A stretch of DNA of 64,000 bases from Pigmentiphaga daeguensis. GTDB lineage: Bacteria; Pseudomonadota; Gammaproteobacteria; Burkholderiales; Burkholderiaceae_B. Positions 7,614 through 16,252 of this stretch are shown here, one piece after another (within the stretch, counting starts at the first letter, position 1; every line of letters starts with the position of its first letter). A program made the position numbers and the translations under genes. Location of the stretch: contig NZ_BAAAEN010000026.1 of NCBI RefSeq assembly GCF_039523035.1, positions 1 to 64,000 of the forward strand, given 5' to 3'. The notes beneath the pieces are model-generated. The model made no database searches. It had not been told where the DNA came from and saw only the letters and a list, made by a program, of their open reading frames with translations.

Positions 7614-8069
7614 GCGATCTTGCCCGGCGTCTTGCGGGCGGCGTCGAGCAGTTCGCGGAAGTTGCCGACCGGCAGGGACGGGTGGGCCACCAGCACCATG
7701 GGCGACCACACCAATTGGCTGACGGGTGCGAAATCGCGGTCGGGGTCATAGGGCAGCTTGTCGTAGAGCGCGCTGCGCAGGGTGACGTCGCGGCCGGTGA
7801 CGAAGAGGGTGTAGCCGTCGGGCGCAGCGCGCGCGACGAAGTTCTCGGCTATGGTGCTGCCGCCGCCGCCCTTGTTCTCGACGATGACCTGCCAGCCTTC
7901 GTTTTCGCCCAGCTTCTGGCTGGCCAGGCGCGCCAGGATGTCGGTGAAGCCGCCGGGCGGATGCGGGACGATGAGGCGTATCGGCTGGTTCGGGTAGGCC
8001 GGTGCCTGCGCCAGCGCAGGAGCCGCGCATCCGGCGATCAGCATGGCGATCAGGGATCTCGTGAACATG
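7584..8069 (-). pseudogene. Bug (TctC)-family binding protein, C-terminal half deleted
   Basis: A strong ribosome site (GAGGAGGAG) and a clean signal peptide (about 20 residues ending ALAQA) start a normal Bug protein: IRLIVPHPPGGFTDILAR, VENKGGGG, APDGYTL. It follows the family to residue ~162 (GKIAYASPGNGSGG), then enters the antisense of the neighbouring lysR. Roughly half of the ~320-residue protein is gone. It is last in an operon with the ThDP enzyme (34-base gap). It can hardly bind ligand, because the second lobe is missing. Confidence 0.78.
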
Positions 8070-8103
8070 GTGCTCTCCTCCTCGTCTTGTATGAAGGCGG
8101 CCT

Positions 8104-9807
8104 TCAATGGGTCGCCGAAAGGGACGTACGGACCTCCACCAGCGCCTGCCGGCGTTCGTTGCGGATGACGTCGATCGCGCGTTCGAGCGCGCCGGCAAGC
8201 CGGGCGCCGTCCTCCACTACTTCCACGTGGGCGCGGCTGGCGGCCGCCACCATCGAATAGGACGGCGACGGTTCGAGCGACGTGAGCGGCATGACCGCTG
8301 CCCGCGCCGCATGACCGTCCCCATGTACGCCCAGCGTGGATCGGCGCACGGCGTTCCACATGCCGTTGTTCTTGACGATGGTCAGGATGGGCAGCGCCTG
8401 CGCCTCGGCGATCTGGTGGCAGGCGACGGGGTTGGCGAACACGTAGGAGCCGTCGCCCACGCACGCCACCACGAGCCGGTCGCGGTCGGCGAGCTGCGCG
8501 CCCAGGGCGGCAGGCACGCCCCAGCCCAGCGCGCCGGAATAAGGCGTGAAGAAATAGCGGTTGGGGCCCTTGAGGTCCATGTAGTCCGGCACGGTGCCGA
8601 GTTCGCTGAAGCAGAGGCCGTCGTCGCCAAGCACGTCGGACACGCAGGCGGAAATGTAGGCGCCCGAGACGGGCTTGCCGCCGCCGCGCAAGGCCTCCTC
8701 GCGCGCGTGCCGCCGGCGCTGTTCGGACAGTTGCGCGTAGTGCGCGCGGCGCCGCTCGACATCGCCCGTCGGTGGCGGCAGGGCCGCCAACAGGGCATCC
8801 AGCCCGGCGGCGGTATCGCAGCAGATCGCGAGATCGGTCTGGAAACTGCGCACGGGCTGCCGTCCCACCAGCGGATCGGGGCCCAGGTGCGCGATCCGCT
8901 TGCCGGGGCCCGGACGATGCAGCCGCTCCACCCAGGGCGTGGACGCGTCGACGACCAGGATGACGTCGGCCGCCTCGAACTGGTCGCCAGCCGAATGGCC
9001 CAGCATCATGGGATGGGACGAGGGCATGACGTTGCGTACCGGCATGATCTCGATAACGGGAATGGCGTGGGCCTGAGCCAGCCGGGCCAGTGATGTTCCC
9101 ACCTTGCCGGCCGGATCGCCGCGTTCGGCCACGATCAGCGGATGGCGGGCCCGCGCCAGCCATTGCGCGAGTTCGTCGATGGCGGCCGGATCCGGGTAAG
9201 GGGCCGAGGGACGGGCTACCGGGAACGGTTCGAAGCGCACGCCCGGCGGCAGGGGGGCGAGCAGCGGTTCGCGCGGGAAGCCCAGGAAAACCGGTCCGCG
9301 CGGTTCCGCCATTGCCAGCGCGGCCGCCCGTGACACCAATCTGCATGCCTGTTCGGGATAACGCAGCTCGTATTCCCACTTGACCAGTTCGCGCACCATG
9401 GCGTGCTGGTCATACAGCTCCTGCCCGTACTGCACGGGGGTCAGCCGCGCGCCGTCGCGTCCATGCTCGGTCAGCGGCGTGCGCCCGGCCAGCAGGAACA
9501 CCGGCACGTTGTCGCTGTGGGCGTTCAGCAGGCCGCACAGCGCATTGGCCATGCCCACGTTCACGTGGACCATCACGGCCTGCATGCGGCCGCTGGCCAG
9601 GTAATGGCCGTGCGCCATTCCCATGGTCACGGTCTCGTGCATGCAGGTGATGGGCTCGGGCATGGCGTCTCCCAGCCGGGGGTTGGCCAGAGCCTCGATG
9701 ATGAGGGCGAAGTCGTTGCCGGCATTGGCGAACAGGTAATCGATGCCGCTGGCCTTCAAGGCCATCAGCAGGGCTTCGGCCGCCGTCGTGTTCTGCTCGA
9801 TCCGCAT
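8104..9807 (-). CDS. Thiamin-diphosphate-dependent enzyme (acetolactate synthase/benzoylformate decarboxylase type)
   Basis: 567 residues with three domains: Pyr-binding (activator Glu58 in MHETVT), central domain, and PP-binding with GDGS (451-454) followed by NN at 480-481. The family covers acetolactate synthase-like carboligases and 2-keto acid decarboxylases; the sequence does not settle which. The start ATG has CAGGAG 6 bases upstream. It sits between an extradiol dioxygenase-like gene (33-base gap) and a truncated Bug gene, so a role in aromatic or keto-acid breakdown is likely. Confidence 0.85.
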   Translation of the reverse strand: MRIEQNTTAAEALLMALKASGIDYLFANAGNDFALIIEALANPRLGDAMPEPITCMHETVTMGMAHGHYLASGRMQAVMVHVNVGMANALCGLLNAHSDNVPVFLLAGRTPLTEHGRDGARLTPVQYGQELYDQHAMVRELVKWEYELRYPEQACRLVSRAAALAMAEPRGPVFLGFPREPLLAPLPPGVRFEPFPVARPSAPYPDPAAIDELAQWLARARHPLIVAERGDPAGKVGTSLARLAQAHAIPVIEIMPVRNVMPSSHPMMLGHSAGDQFEAADVILVVDASTPWVERLHRPGPGKRIAHLGPDPLVGRQPVRSFQTDLAICCDTAAGLDALLAALPPPTGDVERRRAHYAQLSEQRRRHAREEALRGGGKPVSGAYISACVSDVLGDDGLCFSELGTVPDYMDLKGPNRYFFTPYSGALGWGVPAALGAQLADRDRLVVACVGDGSYVFANPVACHQIAEAQALPILTIVKNNGMWNAVRRSTLGVHGDGHAARAAVMPLTSLEPSPSYSMVAAASRAHVEVVEDGARLAGALERAIDVIRNERRQALVEVRTSLSATH

Positions 9808-9840
9808 GCTGGCTCCTGTCGGGTGGGGTGGCCCGTGGTG

Positions 9841-10836
9841 TCAATCCTGTTTCCAGACCGCGAAGGCCATGCCGCATCCCGTTCCCGCGGGGGTCCGATA
9901 ACAGGGTTCGTAGGCCTGCCAGGCGAAGCGCAGGTGTTCGGCCGCGCCCGCCGTGGTGATCCAGTTACGGATTTCGGACGAGCCCGAGTTCAGGCGAGCC
10001 GGATCGATGCTGGTCAGCGCGGCCGCGTCTTTCTCGGCACAAGCGCGCAACACCAGGCGGTCCAGATCCTCGTCCACCGTGAAATGGCTCAATCCTCCCG
10101 AGGCGACGATGCCGACGCGGGCCGGCGTGTCCCAGCTTTCGACCGCGCGCGCGATGGCACGGCCCAGTTCATAGCACCGGCGCGGCCGGGGCTGGTTGGG
10201 CGGGTAATAAGTGTTCAGCGAAACCGGCAGCATGGGGATAGGCCGCGCCGGCATCAGGCGCCGGTGCACGAAACCGAAGGCGTGTCCCTCGCCATGGGCC
10301 TTGGCCAGGTGGCGAGACGTGCTGACGTCGAAGTTCTCGTCCATCAGCGAGCCGATGAGATGCCGGCCCAATTCGTGTGCGACGGGATACTCGCGCGGCG
10401 TTTCGTCTTCGTGGTATTGGGACCGCGCGCGGCGCCAGAATGGCGGCGCATCCGCCGGCATGGACAGCGGCCGGTTGGCGATCGTCTGCCCCCAGTAGAC
10501 CAGGATGGCGGGCAGGTTCTCTTCGCCGTATTGTTCGTTCTGATCGTCGCCGATCACGATCAGCGCGTCCAGCGCAGCGGCGTCGATCGTGCCGGCCAGG
10601 TGGCGGATGTGGGCGTCGCAGGCGGCGGCCTTGCGCGTCAGCTCGTCCGGCTCGAGCGCCCGGGCCAGGCTGTCGCCGCGGCGCGCCAGCAGCGTCTCGT
10701 AGCCGACCGGGCGTCCGTCCAGGTCCAGCAGCTTGCGGCCGCCCAGGTCGATCGCGCCATGCTTGGCGTAGTCCTCGGCGGGACTGTTGAGCATGGGGCT
10801 GTGTGAGGATCCGATACCCAGAACGATTCTTGCCAT
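9841..10836 (-). CDS. Class III extradiol dioxygenase (LigB/protocatechuate 4,5-dioxygenase-beta-like)
   Basis: 331 residues of the LigB superfamily, non-haem Fe(II) enzymes that split aromatic rings next to a hydroxyl group. The N-terminal metal motif (GIGSSHSPML, His12) and later His/Glu regions (IVIGDDQNEQYGEEN, GLSHF) are visible. It is longer than LigB itself and resembles gallate/protocatechuate dioxygenase-like proteins in catabolic operons. It is the first gene of a minus-strand operon with the ThDP enzyme and a truncated Bug protein. Substrate unknown. Confidence 0.8.
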   Translation of the reverse strand: MARIVLGIGSSHSPMLNSPAEDYAKHGAIDLGGRKLLDLDGRPVGYETLLARRGDSLARALEPDELTRKAAACDAHIRHLAGTIDAAALDALIVIGDDQNEQYGEENLPAILVYWGQTIANRPLSMPADAPPFWRRARSQYHEDETPREYPVAHELGRHLIGSLMDENFDVSTSRHLAKAHGEGHAFGFVHRRLMPARPIPMLPVSLNTYYPPNQPRPRRCYELGRAIARAVESWDTPARVGIVASGGLSHFTVDEDLDRLVLRACAEKDAAALTSIDPARLNSGSSEIRNWITTAGAAEHLRFAWQAYEPCYRTPAGTGCGMAFAVWKQD

Positions 10837-10950
10837 GGCCTGCGCCGCGCCTTGCTTGAGGAAGATTCGGCCAGTGTAGGGAGGCGCATCGGCATGGGAT
10901 AACGGATTCTTTGTATAGGCCTTAGCAAAAAAGCAGATAGATCGGCGAAG

Positions 10951-11397
10951 CTAGTTGCCCGCCGGGCCCGTGGCGGCCTGCCTGAAGTTGCCCTCCAGCG
11001 CTTCCAGCGTCCGCAACAGCGCATCGAGCTCTTTCTCCGACAGGCCCTGGAGCACTTCGTCCAGAAAAGCGGCTCGCCGGGGCATGGCCTCGTCCACCAC
11101 CTCCTGTCCGGCCGCCGTCAGGCTGACGTTGGTCTGGCGGTTGTCCTGGGCATCCACCTGACGGGCGATCCAGCCGAGCTGTTCCAGGGCATGGAGCAAT
11201 CGAGTCAGCGATGCGGGGTCCAGCCGGCAGCGCTCGGCCAGGAGCTTCTGCGGGCAGGTGCCGTGCTCGGCCAGCGTCAGCAGGATGCGCCAGCGCGGCA
11301 GGGCGTGGCCGATGCGGCCGCTGAAGCCGGCCTGCATGGCGCGGTAGGTCTGGCCCAGGCGCTGGATGACCTGCAGGCCGCGTTGCTCGCGATTCAC
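10951..11397 (-). CDS. MarR-family transcriptional regulator
   Basis: 148 residues with the MarR winged helix (LPRWRILLTLAEHGTCPQKLLAERCRLDPASLTRLLHALEQLGWI, then the wing RQVDAQDNRQTNVSLTAAG). Starts at a GTG overlapping the pump stop codon (GTGA), with GAGGAGG just upstream, so the two are translationally coupled. It probably represses its own operon by binding the 22-bp palindrome ahead of the pump, with an aromatic or drug-like effector as usual in this family. Confidence 0.88.
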   Translation of the reverse strand: MNREQRGLQVIQRLGQTYRAMQAGFSGRIGHALPRWRILLTLAEHGTCPQKLLAERCRLDPASLTRLLHALEQLGWIARQVDAQDNRQTNVSLTAAGQEVVDEAMPRRAAFLDEVLQGLSEKELDALLRTLEALEGNFRQAATGPAGN

Positions 11398-12992
11398 GGC
11401 GCCTCCTCGGGGGCGGGCCGCTTGCCTCGCTCGGGGCGCACGATCTGGATGGACGGTACGCGCCTTACCAGCCACAGTCCGACCAGGGCGATCAGCACCG
11501 CGAGGATCTGGCCGTTGTGGATGCCCGAGACCAGGGCCTGGCGCACGTGTTCGAGCAGTTCGGTGGCGTGGCCGCCATGCAGGGCGAATTGTTCGGCCAG
11601 CGTGCGCTGGGCCTGCGGGTCCACCAGGACCTGGGGATTGTGCAGCTGCGGCAGCCACTGCAGCGCGTTCTCCGATTGCAGCACGTCGGTGACGCGCCAC
11701 AGGTAGCTGTGCGAGACGATGGTGCCGACGATGGCCGTGCCCAGCATGCCGCCCACCATGCGGGTCGATTGCAGCGTGGCGGTGGCGATGCCCAGGTGGG
11801 TCCGGTCCGCGGTGTGCTGGGCGAAGATCGTCAGGTTGGGCATGGTGAAGCCTATGCCTATCCCGGCCAGGAACATGTAGAACGCGAAGAGCGCGTGCGG
11901 CGTGTCGTGGTGGGTGGTGACGACCCCCAGGCAGGCCAGCGCCAGCGTGGCGAAGCCCGCATACAGCATGCGGTTGGGCTTGTCGATGTGGCTGATGATG
12001 CGGCCGTTCAGGATGCTGCCCACGGTGATGCAGGCCGCCATGGGGGTGATGAGCAGGCCCGCTTCCTGGGGCGACAGCCCGAAGCCGCCCTGCAGCAGCA
12101 GCGGCGCGTAGAACATCAGCGCGAAGATGATGAAGCCGACCAGTGTCGCCAGCACGAACAGCACCGCCAGCGCCGGGTTGCGGAACATGTCGATGGGCAG
12201 CAGCGGCTGCGGGCAGCGCTGTTCCCAGAAATACAGGCCGGCGAAGGCGGCCAGGCTGCCGGCCCCCAGGAGCAGTACCGTGGTCGAGGCGGCGCCCTTG
12301 GGCAGCAGTTCCACGACCATCTGCAGGCAACCGAGCGCCAGCGCGATCAGCAGCGCGCCGGGCCAGTCCAGTTGTATCTTGCCGGCCGTGTGATGGCGGA
12401 TGCGCGGCAGGAAGCGCGCGACGAACAGGATGCCCAGCAGCCCGACCGGCAGGTTGACGTAGAACACCGAGCGCCAGCCGTACTGCTCGGTCATCACCCC
12501 GCCCAGCGAAGGGCCGATGGCGTTGGCGATGCCGAAGGCCGAGCTGACGATGATCTGCCAGCGCAGGCGCACGCGGGGCTCGGGGAACAGGTCGGGAATG
12601 CACGCGAACGCGCAGCCCACCAGCATGCCGCCGCCTATGCCTTGCAGGCCGCGCGCCACGACCAGCCACAGCATGCTGGTGGCGGCCCCGCACAGCACCG
12701 AGGCCAGCGTGAAGACGAAGATGGCCGCGATCACGAACGGCTTGCGGCCGTAGTAGTCGCCCAGCCGGCCGAAGATGGGCACGGTGATGACGGACGGCAG
12801 CAGGTAGGCGGTGGCCACCCACGCATACAGGTCGAATCCCTGCAGCTCGGCCACGATGGTGGGCAAGGCGGTACCCACCACGGTCTGGTCGATGGCGACC
12901 ATCATCATGACGAAGCACATGCCGAGGACGGCCATCAGCGATTGCCTGAAGGGCAGGACCTGGCCTTCGGAATGCTGGGGAAGCGTGGACAT
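11394..12992 (-). CDS. EmrB/QacA-type MFS multidrug exporter (DHA2)
   Basis: 532 residues, about 14 membrane helices. Helix 1 carries the DHA2-typical D (VAIDQTVVGTALPTI), motif A appears as GRLGDYYGRKP, and motif C as GIANAIGPSLGGVM. A hydrophilic loop near residue 470 precedes the last helix. It would export toxic compounds by proton antiport across the inner membrane; no EmrA or TolC partner is adjacent. First gene of an operon with the coupled MarR regulator, and directly behind a perfect palindrome. Confidence 0.9.
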   Translation of the reverse strand: MSTLPQHSEGQVLPFRQSLMAVLGMCFVMMMVAIDQTVVGTALPTIVAELQGFDLYAWVATAYLLPSVITVPIFGRLGDYYGRKPFVIAAIFVFTLASVLCGAATSMLWLVVARGLQGIGGGMLVGCAFACIPDLFPEPRVRLRWQIIVSSAFGIANAIGPSLGGVMTEQYGWRSVFYVNLPVGLLGILFVARFLPRIRHHTAGKIQLDWPGALLIALALGCLQMVVELLPKGAASTTVLLLGAGSLAAFAGLYFWEQRCPQPLLPIDMFRNPALAVLFVLATLVGFIIFALMFYAPLLLQGGFGLSPQEAGLLITPMAACITVGSILNGRIISHIDKPNRMLYAGFATLALACLGVVTTHHDTPHALFAFYMFLAGIGIGFTMPNLTIFAQHTADRTHLGIATATLQSTRMVGGMLGTAIVGTIVSHSYLWRVTDVLQSENALQWLPQLHNPQVLVDPQAQRTLAEQFALHGGHATELLEHVRQALVSGIHNGQILAVLIALVGLWLVRRVPSIQIVRPERGKRPAPEEAP

Positions 12993-13005
12993 GGGAGGAT
13001 GCCAG

Positions 13006-13027
13006 AATCATTGATCGATCAATGATT
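13006..13027. promoter_or_regulatory. Perfect 22-bp palindrome, MarR operator
   Basis: AATCATTGATC followed by its exact reverse complement GATCAATGATT, ending 14 bases before the exporter start codon. Length and position fit a MarR dimer site; the only MarR gene here is the second gene of that operon. This gives a simple autoregulatory loop. Confidence 0.7.
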
Positions 13028-13140
13028 GTAGTCCTCCCGGCGCGCAGGGACCGCGCCCGTACCTTTTTGTTTAACATGGGCCAGAACCCGCCGGCCCTCG
13101 TACCGGTCCCATGCAACCGGACGTCTTTCGAGGACTTTCC

Positions 13141-13929
13141 ATGCCGCTTTCCGAATCCGATCTGCAGGAACTGGCGCGGGCCAGGCACCTGCTGGAGCAC
13201 CCGGGCATCGCCGCGCGCATCGCGGGGATCGCCGGCAAGCCCATCGAGCGTACGCTGGCCGCGCTGCCGGACCGGGTGTCGTCGATGATCGACGAACTCG
13301 CCCGCCGTTCCATCAGCAAGGCCCTGGACGTGGCGGTCAAGACCATGGATCCGACCCGGCCGGCGGCGGCCGCCGACTGGTGGCACAAGCTGGCGGCCGG
13401 GGCCTCGGGAGCCGCAGGCGGCGCCTTCGGCATGGCGGGGCTGGCCGTGGAGCTGCCGATCTCGACCACCATCATGCTGCGCTCCATCGCCGACATCGCC
13501 CGCAGCCAGGGCGAGGACCTGAAGACGCCCGAAGCGCGGCTGGAGTGCCTGCACGTGCTGGCGCTGGGCGGTTCCTCGAAGGCCGACGACGCGACCGACG
13601 CCGGCTACTTCGCCTCCCGCGCCGCGCTGGCGCAGGCCATCGCCTCGGCCAGCCAGTACCTCGCGCAGCATGGCACGGCCAAGGGCAGCGCGCCGGTGCT
13701 GGTCCGGCTGATCTCCGAGATCGCCTCGCGCTTCTCGATCGCGGTGTCCGAGAAGGCGCTGGCGCAGGCGGTGCCGATGATAGGCGCCATCGGCGGCGGG
13801 GCGATCAACGCGTTGTTCATCGATCATTTCCAGGACATGGGGCGCGGCCACTTCACCGTGCGGCGATTGGAGCGCGTCCATGGGACCGAGGCCGTGCGCG
13901 AGGCGTACCTGGCGCTGCCGCGGCGTTGA
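13141..13929 (+). CDS. EcsC family protein
   Basis: 262 residues matching the EcsC family (helical, with a hydrophobic glycine-rich central part GASGAAGGAFGMAGLAVELPISTTIMLRSIADIAR around residues 85-120). EcsC is named from a Bacillus ABC-transporter operon, but its biochemical role is unknown. I chose ATG 13141 with GAGGA 6 bases upstream; an earlier in-frame ATG at 13111 lacks a ribosome site. It appears to be a single gene. Confidence 0.78.
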   Translation: MPLSESDLQELARARHLLEHPGIAARIAGIAGKPIERTLAALPDRVSSMIDELARRSISKALDVAVKTMDPTRPAAAADWWHKLAAGASGAAGGAFGMAGLAVELPISTTIMLRSIADIARSQGEDLKTPEARLECLHVLALGGSSKADDATDAGYFASRAALAQAIASASQYLAQHGTAKGSAPVLVRLISEIASRFSIAVSEKALAQAVPMIGAIGGGAINALFIDHFQDMGRGHFTVRRLERVHGTEAVREAYLALPRR

Positions 13930-14065
13930 CCCTTGTGCGGGCGCCCGGCCGAAACAATCGGCCCCGCCAGACGTATCAGTCTGTTAACGCCATGCCCGCT
14001 CATGCATGGCGAGCTACGATGGCCCCTGGGCCGGCACTGCGCCGGCGTCTTCAGCGAGAATCGCC

Positions 14066-14680
14066 ATGAACGCCTCTTCTTCCCTGTCAGACGAACTGAT
14101 GTCCCAGCTGCAAGGCGCCCCCTTGCAGCAGCTCGCGCAGCAACTGGGCACGGACACCGCCCAGACCCAGCAGGCCGTGGGCGCCGCGCTGCCCCTGCTG
14201 CTGGGCGCGATGGGCAACAACGCGGCCCAGCCGCAGGGCGCGCAGGCGCTGTTCGGCGCGCTGCAGGACCACGGCGGGGGCGGCGGCCTGGAGGGCATGC
14301 TGGGGTCGCTCCTGGGGGGTGGCAGCGCGGGTGCCCAATCGGACGGAGGCGCCATCCTGGGCCACATCTTCGGCGCCGACCGGCAGCGCGCCGAGGCCGG
14401 GCTGGGCGAGGCCACCGGCCTGGGCGGCGGCAACGCCGCGAACCTGCTGAAAATGCTCGCTCCCATCGTGATGGCCTTCCTGGCGCAGCGCGTGCAGTCG
14501 GGCGGCATGTCGGCCGACAGCCTGGGCACCACGCTGGGCCAGGAGCGCGATGCCGCGCGCCAGCAGGGCGGCCTGGGCGGCGGCCTGCTGGGATCCTTGC
14601 TCGACCAGAACGGCGACGGGCAGGTGGGCCTGGACGATCTGGTCAAGATCGGCGGCAGCCTGTTGGGAGGCCGTCGCTAG
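14066..14680 (+). CDS. DUF937 (YidB-like) protein with an EF-hand-like loop
   Basis: 204 residues. The N-terminal half carries the YidB/DUF937 pattern (QLAQQLGTDTAQTQQAVGAALPLLLGAMGNNA) with glycine-rich linkers (HGGGGGLEGMLGSLLGGG). A second DUF937-like stretch ends in LGSLLDQNGDGQVGLDDL. The last segment fits a calcium-binding EF-hand loop (D-x-N-x-D-G-x5-D). No signal peptide. Function of the family is unknown. One base separates its stop from the next gene, a cysteine hydrolase, suggesting one transcript. Confidence 0.75.
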   Translation: MNASSSLSDELMSQLQGAPLQQLAQQLGTDTAQTQQAVGAALPLLLGAMGNNAAQPQGAQALFGALQDHGGGGGLEGMLGSLLGGGSAGAQSDGGAILGHIFGADRQRAEAGLGEATGLGGGNAANLLKMLAPIVMAFLAQRVQSGGMSADSLGTTLGQERDAARQQGGLGGGLLGSLLDQNGDGQVGLDDLVKIGGSLLGGRR

Positions 14681-14681
14681 C

Positions 14682-15362
14682 ATGCACACGCTACCGATAC
14701 GCCAGCATATCGTCGATCGCGTCATCGCCCGGCGCGGCCGCGTGCACTTGCACGACCGGCTCGACCCGACCAGGACCGCCCTCGTCGTCATCGACATGCA
14801 GCCGACCTTCGTCGCCCCCGGCAGCCCCGCCGAAGTCCCCGAATCCCGGTCCATCGTCGACAACATCAACGCCCTGGCCCGCATCGTGCGGCGCCGGGGC
14901 GGACTGGTCGCGTGGGTCACCCACGCGAACCTGCCGGTGGGGCAGGGATCGGACTGGTCCGGCTTCTACGACCATTTCGTGGCCGCCGACGTGCGCGCCC
15001 GCACCATCGAGGCGAACGCGCCGCGCCCGGCTTCCGAGGCGCTGTGGCAGGGCATGGCGCCCGCGCCCGGCGACGTTCATTTGGCCAAGAACCGCTACAG
15101 CGCCCTGGCCCACGGTTCGTCCGGGCTGGAGCGAGTGCTGCGCAGCGCGGGAATCACCCATCTGCTGATCGCCGGCACCAAGACCAACATCTGCTGCGAG
15201 TCCACCGGCCGCGATGCCATGATGCTGGACTTCTTCCCCATCATGGTGGCGGATTGCCTGGCGGCGCTGTCCGACGAGGAACACCGGGCGGCGCTGGAGA
15301 CCTTCGTGCAGAACTTCGGCGACGTGCGCGAGGTCAGCGAGATCGAAGGCCTGATGGCCTGA
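14682..15362 (+). CDS. Isochorismatase-family cysteine hydrolase
   Basis: 226 residues, Rossmann-like hydrolase fold. The catalytic triad is visible: Asp in LVVIDMQ (about residue 38), Lys in AKNRYSA, and Cys171 in GTKTNICCES with the cis-peptide region before it. Members hydrolyse amides such as nicotinamide, maleamate or ureidoacrylate. Cytosolic. It starts one base after the DUF937 stop, with TTGGGAGG upstream. Its last 29 bases overlap the convergent PAP2 phosphatase gene. Confidence 0.82.
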   Translation: MHTLPIRQHIVDRVIARRGRVHLHDRLDPTRTALVVIDMQPTFVAPGSPAEVPESRSIVDNINALARIVRRRGGLVAWVTHANLPVGQGSDWSGFYDHFVAADVRARTIEANAPRPASEALWQGMAPAPGDVHLAKNRYSALAHGSSGLERVLRSAGITHLLIAGTKTNICCESTGRDAMMLDFFPIMVADCLAALSDEEHRAALETFVQNFGDVREVSEIEGLMA

Positions 15363-16113
15363 GTACGCGCGAACGGTCCGTCCGCTCGCGCACGGCCACG
15401 CATGCCATCAGCCAGGCCGCGGTGACGGCGAAGGCGGCGATGACGTCGCTCAGGTAGTGCACCTGCAGCATCACGCGGCTGTAGCCGACGCTGGCGATCA
15501 GGCCGGCCGCGAACATGGCCATGGCCTGGCGCCACGCCGGCGGCGCCAGGCCAGCCAGCAAATAGGCCAGCATGCCGTACACCGCCATCGCGCCGGTGGC
15601 GTGCCCGCTGGGGAAGCTCCAGCCCAGTTCCTGCGTGAACCCGTGCAGGTGTTCGGGGCGGACCCGCTGGAAGGTGCTCTTGAGCAGCACGTTCAGCCCC
15701 GCCGCGCCCAGCGTGCCCGCCAGCCAGAGCACCGCGTCGCGCCAGCGGCGGCGCCACAGCAGCACGGCCAGCACGAGGGTGCCCAGTCCCAGCAGGAAGT
15801 CCCGGTCGCCGGCCACGGTCAGCATGGACAGGAACCGCAGCCAGGCGGGCGAGGCGCGTTCGGCCAGGGTCTCGGCCAGCACCTTGTCGAAGGCCACCAG
15901 CCGTGACTCGGTCACGACGTTGGCGGCGATGAATCCGAACACGGCGACGCCGCCCGCGATCAACCCCGCCATCACGCGCGACCGGCGCACCGGCGAGGTC
16001 CGGCTCGCGTCCAGCAGCCTCCCTACCCACAGGCCGAGCGCGCACGCGCCGGCCAGCCAGGCGAGAAAGGCAAGGCCGGCGTGGCGGCCGGCGATCAGTT
16101 CCAGGGTCGTCAT
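15334..16113 (-). CDS. PAP2-family membrane phosphatase
   Basis: 259 residues with about six membrane helices and the complete type 2 phosphatidic acid phosphatase signature: KSTFQRVRP (C1), PSGH in SFPSGHATG (C2), and SRVMLQVHYLSD (C3). Likely acts on lipid phosphates such as undecaprenyl pyrophosphate or phosphatidylglycerophosphate at the periplasmic face. The start at 16113 has a GAGACC ribosome site; longer in-frame starts lack a membrane helix there. The gene overlaps its convergent neighbour by 29 bases. Confidence 0.88.
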   Translation of the reverse strand: MTTLELIAGRHAGLAFLAWLAGACALGLWVGRLLDASRTSPVRRSRVMAGLIAGGVAVFGFIAANVVTESRLVAFDKVLAETLAERASPAWLRFLSMLTVAGDRDFLLGLGTLVLAVLLWRRRWRDAVLWLAGTLGAAGLNVLLKSTFQRVRPEHLHGFTQELGWSFPSGHATGAMAVYGMLAYLLAGLAPPAWRQAMAMFAAGLIASVGYSRVMLQVHYLSDVIAAFAVTAAWLMACVAVRERTDRSRVLRPSGLRSR

Positions 16114-16252
16114 CGTTCGGTCTCGTGTCCGCGCGGCATCATCACCTGCCGGCAATGGCCGCATTGCCTCGCGCCTATGGCGGGAGAGGCGTCCGCCTTC
16201 TACAGTGCAGCGATCGGGCGACCACGATACATGACAACAACGGAGACGGCAC

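Noticed and set aside
10951..13881. A very long open frame on the minus strand spanning several genes (over 900 codons)
   Set aside because: It is Arg/Gly/Ala-rich shadow coding in GC-rich DNA. The EmrB-type transporter and EcsC gene explain the sequence, and only its last ~148 codons are real, as the MarR gene starting at GTG 11397.
13947..13963. GGCCGA-AACAA-TCGGCC hairpin after the EcsC gene as a terminator
   Set aside because: Only a 6-bp stem and no T run; it may be chance in GC-rich sequence, so it is not listed as a feature.
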